64,000 nucleotides of DNA from Selenomonas sp. (GTDB lineage Bacteria > Bacillota > Negativicutes > Selenomonadales > Selenomonadaceae). Position 1 is the first letter of the stretch, and each line of letters begins with the position of its first letter. Shown here in pieces: positions 43,705-51,580 of the stretch. The notes under the pieces are model-generated. The model was not told the origin of the DNA and searched no databases. It was given only the letters and a program-made list of their open reading frames with translations. The stretch spans positions 46,340-110,339 of the forward strand of contig JALEZZ010000009.1 in assembly GCA_022773585.1 (NCBI GenBank). The letters are read 5' to 3'. Position numbers and translations under genes: made by a program.

Positions 43705-45041
43705 GAGGTCTCCCCCGCGCCACGCCCGAGCGACGTCTTCTTTGCATGACGCATCAAAAGCTCATAGAGCGCAAACAAGAGGACGAGATCGTAGAGCGTC
43801 GTCGTGTTGAAAACCTCCATGAGCAGGCGGTCATCCATCGGAAACCAGAAGAGGGGATACGCAAACAATGCGTAAACCATGAGCGCATAAGGCTGGAGGC
43901 GCGCATGGCGAATCTGCTGGTAGGCGAGTGTGTATCCCACACTGATGAGGAACATCATGAGGAGCATCCCGACAATGCCGAAGTCCCAAGTATAGCGCCA
44001 GAGGACCGTGTAAACATTCGTATCAATCCCGTCAAACGTCGTGAACGGCATGAAGTTCTGTACCATTGGCAACGGAAGGCCGATGCTCGCAAGGATGCGA
44101 TAAGCCGCCCCGAGCGTGTGGCTGCCGATGAGACCGTCTTCCAGCACAGGATACGTGACAATCTCCCCAAATGCCGGCAGGGAGAGCCCAGCATAATGCG
44201 TGATGATCTGGAGGTAGGAACGATCGACAGCAGCGCTTGTTTTGCCCGTAATAAGCCCCATGAGGTAGAAGAGCAGAAAGAATGCCGCACCGGCAAGGAC
44301 AGCATAGCCAACGGCACGACGGCATGCGGTGGCAGCATACCCATATTTTTTCAGATAAAGCACCGTCGCGACGACAAAGGCATAGATGACGAAGCAGAGC
44401 ATTGTCATGCGGCCAGTCGAGAGAATCAGGAATGGGAAATAGCAGAAAACTGGAGGCAGGGCCGCAAGAAAGCGCCAGTGCCACCCTCCCAAGATGACAT
44501 CATGAAGGAAGACGTAGAGATACGCTGTTGCAATCATCTGTGCTGCGATGGCACGATAGTTCATCCAACGATTGAAGACCATGCCTTCGTCTGCCTCGAT
44601 GGTACCACGTACAACGCGGATCATGCCGGAGTACCCCTCAGTATTGCCGAGCGACAAAGAAAGATCATACATGGCCTGCGTGCTAAAGTATGCCATGACG
44701 ATCATACATGCACAAAAGCTACACATCAGCGGCCATGATATCTCATAGAGTTCACACGCATGCCCCGTGACGGTCTCTTCTCTCTGGTTACTCATATGAT
44801 ACGTCCAAAGACCAGACGCAACAAAGACAACGATGGCCGCAACAATGATGCACCATCCTTCAAACGTCATCTCATAATTCCACCAATGCGCACCAAGGAC
44901 GGCAAAGAAGGCGCTGATTGCCATGACAGCCGAACCGATGACGGCAGGCTGCAAAAAGTCCATGTGCGAGACCACAAGTGCGATGGCACACAGAAGGGCA
45001 AGCGCTACAAAGAGAAGCAGGAGCAGACTGACATCAGGCAT
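43701..45041 (-). CDS. wzy: Oligosaccharide repeat-unit polymerase (Wzy-like)
   Basis: 446 residues, about eleven to twelve membrane helices and a large periplasmic loop in the second half (around KTSAAVDRSYLQIITHYAGL), the usual plan of Wzy polymerases. Sequence identity among these proteins is low, so the call rests on topology and on position between a Wzx flippase and a Wzz-like protein. It would join flipped repeat units into polymer at the outer face of the inner membrane. Its 5' end overlaps the Wzz-like gene by eight bases. Confidence 0.8.
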   Translation of the reverse strand: MPDVSLLLLLFVALALLCAIALVVSHMDFLQPAVIGSAVMAISAFFAVLGAHWWNYEMTFEGWCIIVAAIVVFVASGLWTYHMSNQREETVTGHACELYEISWPLMCSFCACMIVMAYFSTQAMYDLSLSLGNTEGYSGMIRVVRGTIEADEGMVFNRWMNYRAIAAQMIATAYLYVFLHDVILGGWHWRFLAALPPVFCYFPFLILSTGRMTMLCFVIYAFVVATVLYLKKYGYAATACRRAVGYAVLAGAAFFLLFYLMGLITGKTSAAVDRSYLQIITHYAGLSLPAFGEIVTYPVLEDGLIGSHTLGAAYRILASIGLPLPMVQNFMPFTTFDGIDTNVYTVLWRYTWDFGIVGMLLMMFLISVGYTLAYQQIRHARLQPYALMVYALFAYPLFWFPMDDRLLMEVFNTTTLYDLVLLFALYELLMRHAKKTSLGRGAGETS

Positions 45042-45678
45042 GGCGCTTCCTCACAGCAAGGACAAAGACGATGAAGATGCCGACAAGAGCACCAAGCACG
45101 AAACCGACAATGGCATATTTCCCCAAGAGCGGTTTGCGAGCAACGGCAACTTCTTGCGGCAGAAGTTCGACGGGTTCCTGCAACTCGAATGTCACAGACG
45201 AATCAAACCGCTGCAACTGCTTTTCATTGAACCGAATGTAGGATTCGAGAATCTTTCTTCCATTTTCTCGCGCATAATCCGCGTCCTTCCATTCGTTCGG
45301 ACCAACATAAGTTGCTGCAAGGAAGATGCCTGGCGATACGTCGCGGGTAAGGATGTGCTTCTGAAGCCACTTGGATTTCTCTTCATCATCCATGCCGTTC
45401 CATCCCGGCTGGAACTTCGTATAGTCGAAGACTTGCTCGGATTGGTGAATAAACGCAATCAACGTCCCATAAGAGTTGAACATCTCGCCATAGTGTACGG
45501 CAGCGGGCTGCGCACCATCCTGCCGGATGAAGACCTGCTGCTCGACATAAAGTGTGGTGCTTTTCGCCACGAGCTCTTTCGCAATCATTTTTTCGCCCGT
45601 GAGCGCTGCCGCTGCCAGGATGGCAATCAGCAGCACGAGCTTCCATCGGCTCCTCAGTTCTGTAAGAAATACCTGCAT
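45034..45678 (-). CDS. Wzz-like chain-length/polysaccharide co-polymerase protein
   Basis: 214 residues from ATG 45678. Two membrane segments, WKLVLLIAILAAAAL near the start and YAIVGFVLGALVGIFIVFVLA at the end, enclose a periplasmic domain with a proline before the second helix. This is the Wzz layout, although the domain is shorter than in enterobacterial Wzz and lacks a clear PxxP copy. It follows the DUF4422 gene by 34 bases and overlaps wzy, which supports a role in polymer length control. A TTG at 45681 is an alternative start. Confidence 0.65.
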   Translation of the reverse strand: MQVFLTELRSRWKLVLLIAILAAAALTGEKMIAKELVAKSTTLYVEQQVFIRQDGAQPAAVHYGEMFNSYGTLIAFIHQSEQVFDYTKFQPGWNGMDDEEKSKWLQKHILTRDVSPGIFLAATYVGPNEWKDADYARENGRKILESYIRFNEKQLQRFDSSVTFELQEPVELLPQEVAVARKPLLGKYAIVGFVLGALVGIFIVFVLAVRKRHA

Positions 45679-45712
45679 CAATGTGATTCCCTCTTTCTTT
45701 CCCCATTCTTCT

Positions 45713-46528
45713 TCATTTCGCCAACCACGGGAGCACACCCACATCGGCCAGCATAGCATGGATGGATTTCCGCAGCCAGGAAGCTGGCGGATGGTCTTCG
45801 ACAAAGACGAGCGGCAATTCGCGCACACGCAGATGATGAGTCAGTACAAAGACAGACATCAATCGCTCGGACAGGAAGCCAAAGACGCGCGCCTGATAAG
45901 GATCTTTGCTGACAGTGATGCGCTCCGCAACGTCGTCGAGGATGTCAAAGAGCCATTCCGCATACGCGCAGAAGACATCACGCCGCGCCACGAACATATT
46001 GTAGCTGTACTCCTGATGCCCCTGCATGACGCGCCGAAACGCTTCCCGCTCCTTTGGGTGATGTGCGAGGAAGACCTGTTCCATGACGTCGAAATCTTCG
46101 CCGCGATGGAACTTCCGATACTGCCCGGCAATCCCCTCGTTGAAATACTGCTTGCGCGGCAGAAGGATGTCACAGTCATCAAGAAGCGCAGGAACGTCCT
46201 CTGTCCGGAGCATAACCGAAAGGCGCGGATCACTCGCTGCCATCCGATAATGATCGAGGAAGGGATTGCGGCAGGGCGCAAAGGAGAAGAAACGACGATA
46301 ATGCACGAGCCCCAAGATGTCATCCTGCGCGTGATGCGCAATCCACCAGAGCGCTGTGAGCTCGCAGTAGTTCCGATTCTTCTGTGAGATGTTCTCTCCT
46401 TCGTTATCCCACGCACCAGCCTGCGGCAAATGGTCATGTAGGGCAGCGCCGACCTGGATAACGGTGTATCCTGCTGGCAAGACGGGCCACTCCGGCTTAT
46501 GCGCCGCTACAAAGAGATTGGTCTTCAT
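45713..46528 (-). CDS. DUF4422 putative glycosyltransferase
   Basis: 271 residues made only of the DUF4422 domain: LFVAAHKPEWPVLPAGYTVIQVG, ENISQKNRNYCELTALWW, GLVHYRRFFSF, ILLPRKQYFNE and QEYSYNMFVARRDVFCAY. The family is found in capsule and LPS loci and is treated as a galactosyl- or other glycosyltransferase, with little biochemistry. It overlaps the preceding GT4 gene by four bases (ATGA). Confidence 0.82.
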   Translation of the reverse strand: MKTNLFVAAHKPEWPVLPAGYTVIQVGAALHDHLPQAGAWDNEGENISQKNRNYCELTALWWIAHHAQDDILGLVHYRRFFSFAPCRNPFLDHYRMAASDPRLSVMLRTEDVPALLDDCDILLPRKQYFNEGIAGQYRKFHRGEDFDVMEQVFLAHHPKEREAFRRVMQGHQEYSYNMFVARRDVFCAYAEWLFDILDDVAERITVSKDPYQARVFGFLSERLMSVFVLTHHLRVRELPLVFVEDHPPASWLRKSIHAMLADVGVLPWLAK

Positions 46529-47670
46529 ACCCCTTCTCCTTCCAGTGATGCCCCTTCCAACGACGCATAAAATTTCTCGACACGCTTTGCCTCGTTGCGG
46601 ATATCATAACCTGCCGCCCGCAGATCGGCCGCACCGTCATGGCGAGCATCGCCACGATGACGAAGGATGGCCTCTGCCCATGCGACAGGACCGTGGCTCA
46701 GCGGCTGCGGATCATACGTGCGCGAAACACGCGTCTCCTCAGAGAGCGCATCCGAGCAAACGATAGGAAGCCCAGCCGCCTGCGCCTCGATGGCCGAGAT
46801 GCAGAGCCCCTCGAAATGAGATGGCAGCACGAAGACGTCAAACGCCTGGTAGAGCGCGTCGGTGTCTGGCCGCATGCCGAGAAAACGGACGTTTTCCCCG
46901 ATGCCATAGGCCGCGATTTTCGCTTTTGCTTCTTCATAGTATTTCGGATCGCCGAAAACGCCGCCGACGAGCAGCAGCAAGGCCTCTGGGCAGCGCTTCA
47001 CGACTTCGGCAAACGTGTCGATGAGGAAGGCATGGTTTTTCTGGTAGGAGAACCGCGCGACATTGCCGAGGACAAAATGACCGTCAAGGCCGAGTTCTTC
47101 ACGCTTCGCCGCACGAACCTCGGGCTGGTAATGGAATCGTGCAAGGTCGATGGCGTTATGAATGACGGTGAAGGGCTCTTTGCCGAACATCCACTGCCCC
47201 GCCAGCTCACCACAGGCCCAATGATGCGTGACACAGTGATGGGCAATCCATGTATTCATGTGCTCCATCATGCGGCGCGGCAGGGAACTCGGCACGCCGT
47301 TCTCCGAGTTGTGCGAGTGGAGAATACGGCAGGGAATGCCGCAGAACTTCGCCACGAGCAACGGGAAGATATAGTCCATCGAGCAGGTGTTGAGCACGAC
47401 GGCCCGATATTCCCTGCGGTGTTGCCAGAGGAGCGCGGCCACCTCCCGATAATGGCGAAGCGGCGCATAACGGCGCTGCACAACACGGTAGATGCAACTG
47501 CCTTCTGCACGGACTTCATCGGCAAAGACCATCTCATCTCCGTCTTTTTCAGGGAAATAAAGGAAGTCATACTGGACGCGGGCGTGATCCATCTGGCGGT
47601 ATTGCGCCATGAGATACGTCTCCATGCCGCCGATGTTCGCGGACATGCCAAGCTGCAAGATACGAATCAT
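46525..47670 (-). CDS. GT4 family glycosyltransferase
   Basis: 381 residues from ATG 47670. RILQLGMSANIGGMETYLMA is the N-terminal glycine loop; later blocks are ILHSHNSENGVP, LGNVARFSYQKNHAFLIDTF, LLLVGGVFGDPKYYEEAKAK and VLPSHFEGLCISAIEAQAAG, which carries the E-x7-E pair. It resembles capsule GT1/EpsF-like enzymes. It sits between the HAD gene and a DUF4422 gene in the Wzx/Wzy operon, so it probably adds one sugar of the repeat unit. Confidence 0.9.
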   Translation of the reverse strand: MIRILQLGMSANIGGMETYLMAQYRQMDHARVQYDFLYFPEKDGDEMVFADEVRAEGSCIYRVVQRRYAPLRHYREVAALLWQHRREYRAVVLNTCSMDYIFPLLVAKFCGIPCRILHSHNSENGVPSSLPRRMMEHMNTWIAHHCVTHHWACGELAGQWMFGKEPFTVIHNAIDLARFHYQPEVRAAKREELGLDGHFVLGNVARFSYQKNHAFLIDTFAEVVKRCPEALLLLVGGVFGDPKYYEEAKAKIAAYGIGENVRFLGMRPDTDALYQAFDVFVLPSHFEGLCISAIEAQAAGLPIVCSDALSEETRVSRTYDPQPLSHGPVAWAEAILRHRGDARHDGAADLRAAGYDIRNEAKRVEKFYASLEGASLEGEGV

Positions 47671-47696
47671 GATATGATATTTCCTTTCGTCTGCAT

Positions 47697-48380
47697 TCAG
47701 GGCAGTAATGCATCCTGCGGAACATCGCGCGGGATAAGAATGGAACGGAGACCGGCCCTCCGCGCGCCGAAATAGTCGGCGCGCAAGGAGTCGCCGATAT
47801 GGACGATGTCCCCAGGGACGATTCCCGTCTCGCGGAGCACAATGCGGAAGAGGTTTCCCGTCCCTTTCTGCCTGCCATAAGTCGAAGAGACAAAAAGGCG
47901 TTCGACGCGGATGTCTGCACGGGCGAGTAGCTCTGCCACGAATTCCTGCGGCAGGTACATATCCGAAACGGCGAGGATACGAGCATGGCGCGTTTCGCAA
48001 ACACGAAGCACGGGCGCAAGCCATGCATTGGGACGGCTCAATGTACGTTCCATCTCGATTTCCACCTGCGCGAGTTCCCTCTTCTCCTCAGGCATGCACG
48101 CATAGATATCTGCAAATGTGATTTCTTCCGTCCCGTTCTTTGCCGCCGCCTTCCGCGCCATGCGCTCGGCTGCGATTCTCTGCTCCGCGAAAGTAGCATC
48201 TCCTATTTCTGCTCCCACCCGGCGAAAGACATCATGTGGACGCGGTACCGCTCGCTTCAGAAGCGTGTCAAAGACATCAAAAGAGATGCAGGGGACATCC
48301 GTAATACGCTGCAGGATGGCCGCTGGCAAAGAAATTTCGAGCGGCCGACGGAAGAGCTGTTTCAGGCAATCAAGTGACAT
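47697..48380 (-). CDS. HAD superfamily hydrolase of the polysaccharide-locus type
   Basis: 227 residues. Motif I is ISFDVFDTLLKR (D-x-F-D), motif II lies in ILAVSDMYLPQEF, a lysine in STYGRQKGTGNLF serves as motif III and HIGDSLRADYFGARRAG is motif IV. A cap domain fills residues 50-120. Related HAD proteins in capsule loci are often attached to or beside glycosyltransferases and may dephosphorylate a sugar or polyol intermediate; the substrate is unknown. GGAGA precedes ATG 48380. Confidence 0.8.
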   Translation of the reverse strand: MSLDCLKQLFRRPLEISLPAAILQRITDVPCISFDVFDTLLKRAVPRPHDVFRRVGAEIGDATFAEQRIAAERMARKAAAKNGTEEITFADIYACMPEEKRELAQVEIEMERTLSRPNAWLAPVLRVCETRHARILAVSDMYLPQEFVAELLARADIRVERLFVSSTYGRQKGTGNLFRIVLRETGIVPGDIVHIGDSLRADYFGARRAGLRSILIPRDVPQDALLP

Positions 48381-48395
48381 AGGTTTTCTCCGATT

Positions 48396-49229
48396 TCACC
48401 GCAGCGTTCCATGCCGCTTGCGATTAGCGTCAATGCGCTTCTGCACTCCCTTCGCATGATGCATGAGGTACCAGGTCGCGATACGGTAACAAAAAAAGAA
48501 AGCTGGTAAGAAACAGTACACCCACGACCAGACATGCAACACAGCAAGCGCGATGGCAAGAATGTTCGTCGCAACATAATAGCGGATGCGGAAGGCATCG
48601 ACATCTTTGATTGCATCAAATCCAGGAATGAGCGATTTCTTCGATGCGTACTCGAGCATGCGTACGCCGATGATGGCGAGAAAGACGTCTGCCCATGCGA
48701 CGAAGAGATCCTGCGGCGCAAGGAAGAGCGCCATCGGAATGAGATACTTGCCGCTCACATCACCAGGCATCGTGAGAAGGTTGATTCTGCCACGATAGAA
48801 ATTGTGGATGCTGTAGACGGCCATGAGGCCGAGCACGCAGCAGAGATAAACCGTCATATGCTCTAGGTGGCGGCTGACAAGCCACCAGCTACCGAAGACG
48901 CCAAGCAAGACGCGCAGGGTCAGCAAATTCTCCATATGGCGCGGCATCGCATCCCAGTACGCCGCATCGATGCGGATGGTCGGATTCTGTTCATAGCGCA
49001 CACAGAGGATTTCGTTGAAGATATAGCCACACTCGTAAAAGCAGAACATCACAAAGAACGCGACAAGATATTCCGGGATGACAGCAAGGTTCCATCCGCT
49101 CGACGCAAAGACGAGAAAAAAGCTTGGAAAGGCGTCAATCAAGAAGAACGAGATGACATTCATCGGACTCGGATACCGCGTCGTGAACGTCCAGCAGAGC
49201 GGAAGATAGTATTTCCACCACATCTTCAA
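48396..49229 (-). CDS. Polytopic membrane protein of unknown function
   Basis: 277 residues with about seven membrane helices. YECGYIFNEILCVRYEQNPT is reminiscent of the aspartate/asparagine-rich first motif of UbiA-type prenyltransferases, but the match is weak and no second motif is clear. Start is TTG 49229 or ATG 49223. It lies three bases after wbaP and 15 before the HAD gene, so it belongs to the same polymer pathway. Confidence 0.6.
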   Translation of the reverse strand: MKMWWKYYLPLCWTFTTRYPSPMNVISFFLIDAFPSFFLVFASSGWNLAVIPEYLVAFFVMFCFYECGYIFNEILCVRYEQNPTIRIDAAYWDAMPRHMENLLTLRVLLGVFGSWWLVSRHLEHMTVYLCCVLGLMAVYSIHNFYRGRINLLTMPGDVSGKYLIPMALFLAPQDLFVAWADVFLAIIGVRMLEYASKKSLIPGFDAIKDVDAFRIRYYVATNILAIALAVLHVWSWVYCFLPAFFFCYRIATWYLMHHAKGVQKRIDANRKRHGTLR

Positions 49230-49232
49230 ACT

Positions 49233-50663
49233 TCAATACGCCCCTTTCCTCGCGAGCACAACGGTGACCGTCTTGATGAGATAGATGATATCAATCCAGA
49301 CTGACCAATTGCGGACGTACCAGGTGTCCATCTGAACACGCTCCTCATACGTCGTATCGCTGCGGCCGTTCACCTGCCACATGCCGGTGATGCCCGGCGG
49401 GACGAGGCAGAAGTCGGCGAAGTACTCGCCGTATTTCGGAATCTCGGCCGCGATGATCGGACGCGGGCCGACGAGGCTCATGTCGCCCTTGATGACGTTG
49501 AAGACCTGCGGCAACTCGTCGAGGCTCGTCTTTCGAAGGAACGCGCCGATATGCGTGATGCGCGGGTCATGCTTAAGCTTGAAGTCGCGCTCCCATTCCT
49601 CGCGCGCCTCAGGATGTGCGGCGAGGTAATCTTTGAGGACGTTTTCTGCATCCGGAATCATCGTGCGGAACTTGTAGCATGGAAATTCCCGCCCGCCCTG
49701 GCCGATGCGACGGTGCGCGAAAAAAATCGGGCCGGGATTATCAAGATGAATGAGCAGCGCAATGACTACCGTGATGGGAATCACGATGACGAGACCCGCC
49801 AGACTCAGAATGAGGTCGAAAACGCGCTTGATTGCACGATTATACCAATGTGCAAGATTGTTGCGGAACCGCAAGAGCATCAGGCTGTTGTCGAGCAGGC
49901 CGTCGATGTCCATGTTGCTGACCGGCGCACCGAGGAGGTCCGGCACGAAGATAACATTCTTGACATACGGCTGGATACGATTGATAATATGCACTTGCTC
50001 AGCGGCTGGCAAGCTCGTCGCCGTGACGATGACATGCTGGACGCCTGTCATGTGCAGCACGCGCTCGAGATGCTCCATATGGCCGAGCAGACGGTAGCGG
50101 CCCTTGAAGCGCGCCGCTATCGGCGTGTCGGCAACAAAACCGATGATTTTCATGCCGCAGCCGCCTTGTGCTTCGAGCGTTGTCACGAGTTCTGCAGCCG
50201 TCTCACCTGCACCTACGAACAGTACGGGAATCTCCATGATATGCTTGCGATTTAGAAACTCGCGCAATAGGAATCGCGCGCCGATAACAAAGACGAATGC
50301 GAACACGCCTGTCATTGCGACGAAGAGGCGCGAGACGACGGCACCGACTTTACCGAAATACATGAGAAGCGTAATCGTCAAGATGCTGAAGAAAACAGCA
50401 CGGAAAACACTTTGCGCCATCTTCCACGTCGGGAAGCGGCGGATTTTCGTGTTCGATGACTGCAAAAACGCGAGGAAGATGGCCGGCACGAGGAGATAAA
50501 GGTAGAATCCCGGAATATGGAACTGCGGATTCGCAATTGGGAGCCAGCTCTGACGCAGGGCATAGGCGAGCTCCTCCGCGCCGACAATCATGAGCCAGTC
50601 GACGGCCATCAGCAGGAGTGGCTGCCACGGGTAGCCCCAGCGCATATTCTGTATCTCTTTCAT
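49233..50663 (-). CDS. wbaP: Undecaprenyl-phosphate sugar-phosphotransferase (WbaP-like)
   Basis: 476 residues from ATG 50663. An N-terminal block of four or five membrane helices (about 1-125) is followed by a CoA-binding-like Rossmann domain (VLFVGAGETAAELVTTLEAQGG). The catalytic transferase domain has a reentrant helix (FDLILSLAGLVIVIPITVVIALLIH), FFAHRRIGQGGREFPCYKFRTM with the Asp-Glu pair in PDAEN, TSLDELPQ and GITGMWQVNGRSDTTYEERV. It puts the first sugar-phosphate onto the lipid carrier, starting each repeat unit. The starting sugar (galactose, glucose or other) is not decidable. Two bases separate it from the DUF4422 gene upstream. Confidence 0.93.
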   Translation of the reverse strand: MKEIQNMRWGYPWQPLLLMAVDWLMIVGAEELAYALRQSWLPIANPQFHIPGFYLYLLVPAIFLAFLQSSNTKIRRFPTWKMAQSVFRAVFFSILTITLLMYFGKVGAVVSRLFVAMTGVFAFVFVIGARFLLREFLNRKHIMEIPVLFVGAGETAAELVTTLEAQGGCGMKIIGFVADTPIAARFKGRYRLLGHMEHLERVLHMTGVQHVIVTATSLPAAEQVHIINRIQPYVKNVIFVPDLLGAPVSNMDIDGLLDNSLMLLRFRNNLAHWYNRAIKRVFDLILSLAGLVIVIPITVVIALLIHLDNPGPIFFAHRRIGQGGREFPCYKFRTMIPDAENVLKDYLAAHPEAREEWERDFKLKHDPRITHIGAFLRKTSLDELPQVFNVIKGDMSLVGPRPIIAAEIPKYGEYFADFCLVPPGITGMWQVNGRSDTTYEERVQMDTWYVRNWSVWIDIIYLIKTVTVVLARKGAY

Positions 50664-50665
50664 AA

Positions 50666-51445
50666 TCAATATCCCTTGTTCCCAGGCAGGAATTTCCGCT
50701 TGAGGAATGCGCCGCCCTTTTTGAGCCAGTCCTGCGGCTCGAGGAACGAGACATTCTGCTCGCAATAGGCAATGCCGTTCTTTTCGAGCCAGACATCAAG
50801 CAGAAGCTCGCTGACGAAGCCATAGATGCGTGATTCGTAAGCATCCCACCCTGTGATGTCGACGCGCGTCTCAATAATCGTCAGAATCTCGAACAGCCAT
50901 TTGCAGTAGTCGTCGAAGAGATCTTTGCGCATGACAAACATGTTAAACATGTGCGCCCAGGTGCGGTCCATGACGATTTCAAAGGCCGACAGGTACTCAG
51001 GATACGCCACGCAGATATACTGCTCGGCGCAATCAAGACCGTCGGGATGGTGAGCATGATTGTAGTGTGAGCGGTTCGTTTCGATATAATAGCGGCGTTT
51101 CTTCGGCACGACAACAGGAGAGTCCTTCAGGATGCTCTCCCATTCAGCGGTCGTCAGGATTTCGTTTTTCCGCGCCTCGACATTGCGGACTTCGCGGCGC
51201 GTGAAATAGCGGCGGTAGTGGACGAGGCCGATGTAATCCGCTGCAAGGTTCTTCCACGCCCAGTAGAGCGCTGTGAGCTCGCAATAGTGCGGATTTTTCA
51301 CGCTGATGTTGTCGCCCGTGTCGTCGCCTGCGTACCCCAGCCCGGCATCCGGGTGCAACGCATGGCCGACATGCACGGGCAGGTAGCACGGCTCCTGCGG
51401 CATCCAGTACGGCTTGTGCGCCGCGATCATGATCTTGATATCCAA
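50666..51445 (-). CDS. DUF4422 putative glycosyltransferase
   Basis: 259 residues. The start is TTG 51445, nine bases after GGAG, which gives the family's usual opening DIKIMIAAHKPYWMP. Domain blocks are YLPVHVGHAL, GDNISVKNPHYCELTALYWAW, IGLVHYRRYFT, VVVPKKRRYYIETN and HMFNMFVMRKDLFDDYCKWL. First gene of the Wzx/Wzy operon; a good promoter lies 34 bases upstream. It is the closest of the three DUF4422 proteins here to the canonical form. Confidence 0.87.
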   Translation of the reverse strand: MDIKIMIAAHKPYWMPQEPCYLPVHVGHALHPDAGLGYAGDDTGDNISVKNPHYCELTALYWAWKNLAADYIGLVHYRRYFTRREVRNVEARKNEILTTAEWESILKDSPVVVPKKRRYYIETNRSHYNHAHHPDGLDCAEQYICVAYPEYLSAFEIVMDRTWAHMFNMFVMRKDLFDDYCKWLFEILTIIETRVDITGWDAYESRIYGFVSELLLDVWLEKNGIAYCEQNVSFLEPQDWLKKGGAFLKRKFLPGNKGY

Positions 51446-51478
51446 AAACGTCCGCTCCGTTCATCAAAGTCTTCAAGT

Positions 51479-51507
51479 ATTATATCAGCTGGAAGATGGA
51501 CATTCAA
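51479..51507 (-). promoter_or_regulatory. Promoter of the Wzx/Wzy/WbaP operon
   Basis: TTGAAT (51502-51507), 17 bases, TATAAT (51479-51484), directed at the DUF4422 gene. Confidence 0.75.
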
Positions 51508-51509
51508 TC

Positions 51510-51549
51510 CCATAAAGAAAGCGCACAGGCAACAAACGTTTACCTGTGC
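51510..51549 (-). terminator. Terminator of the Gtr-like modification operon
   Basis: A minus-strand stem GCACAGG/CCTGTGC with a loop containing AAACGTTT is followed by GCTTTCTTT, 32 bases past the last gene. It separates the two polysaccharide operons. Confidence 0.65.
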
Positions 51550-51580
51550 ATTTTCTGCATCTATGATATCGATACAACTA

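Noticed and set aside
42386..43747. 453-residue minus-strand frame over the flippase gene
   Set aside because: Out-of-frame shadow of the Wzx gene with an Arg/His/Pro-rich, low-complexity composition.
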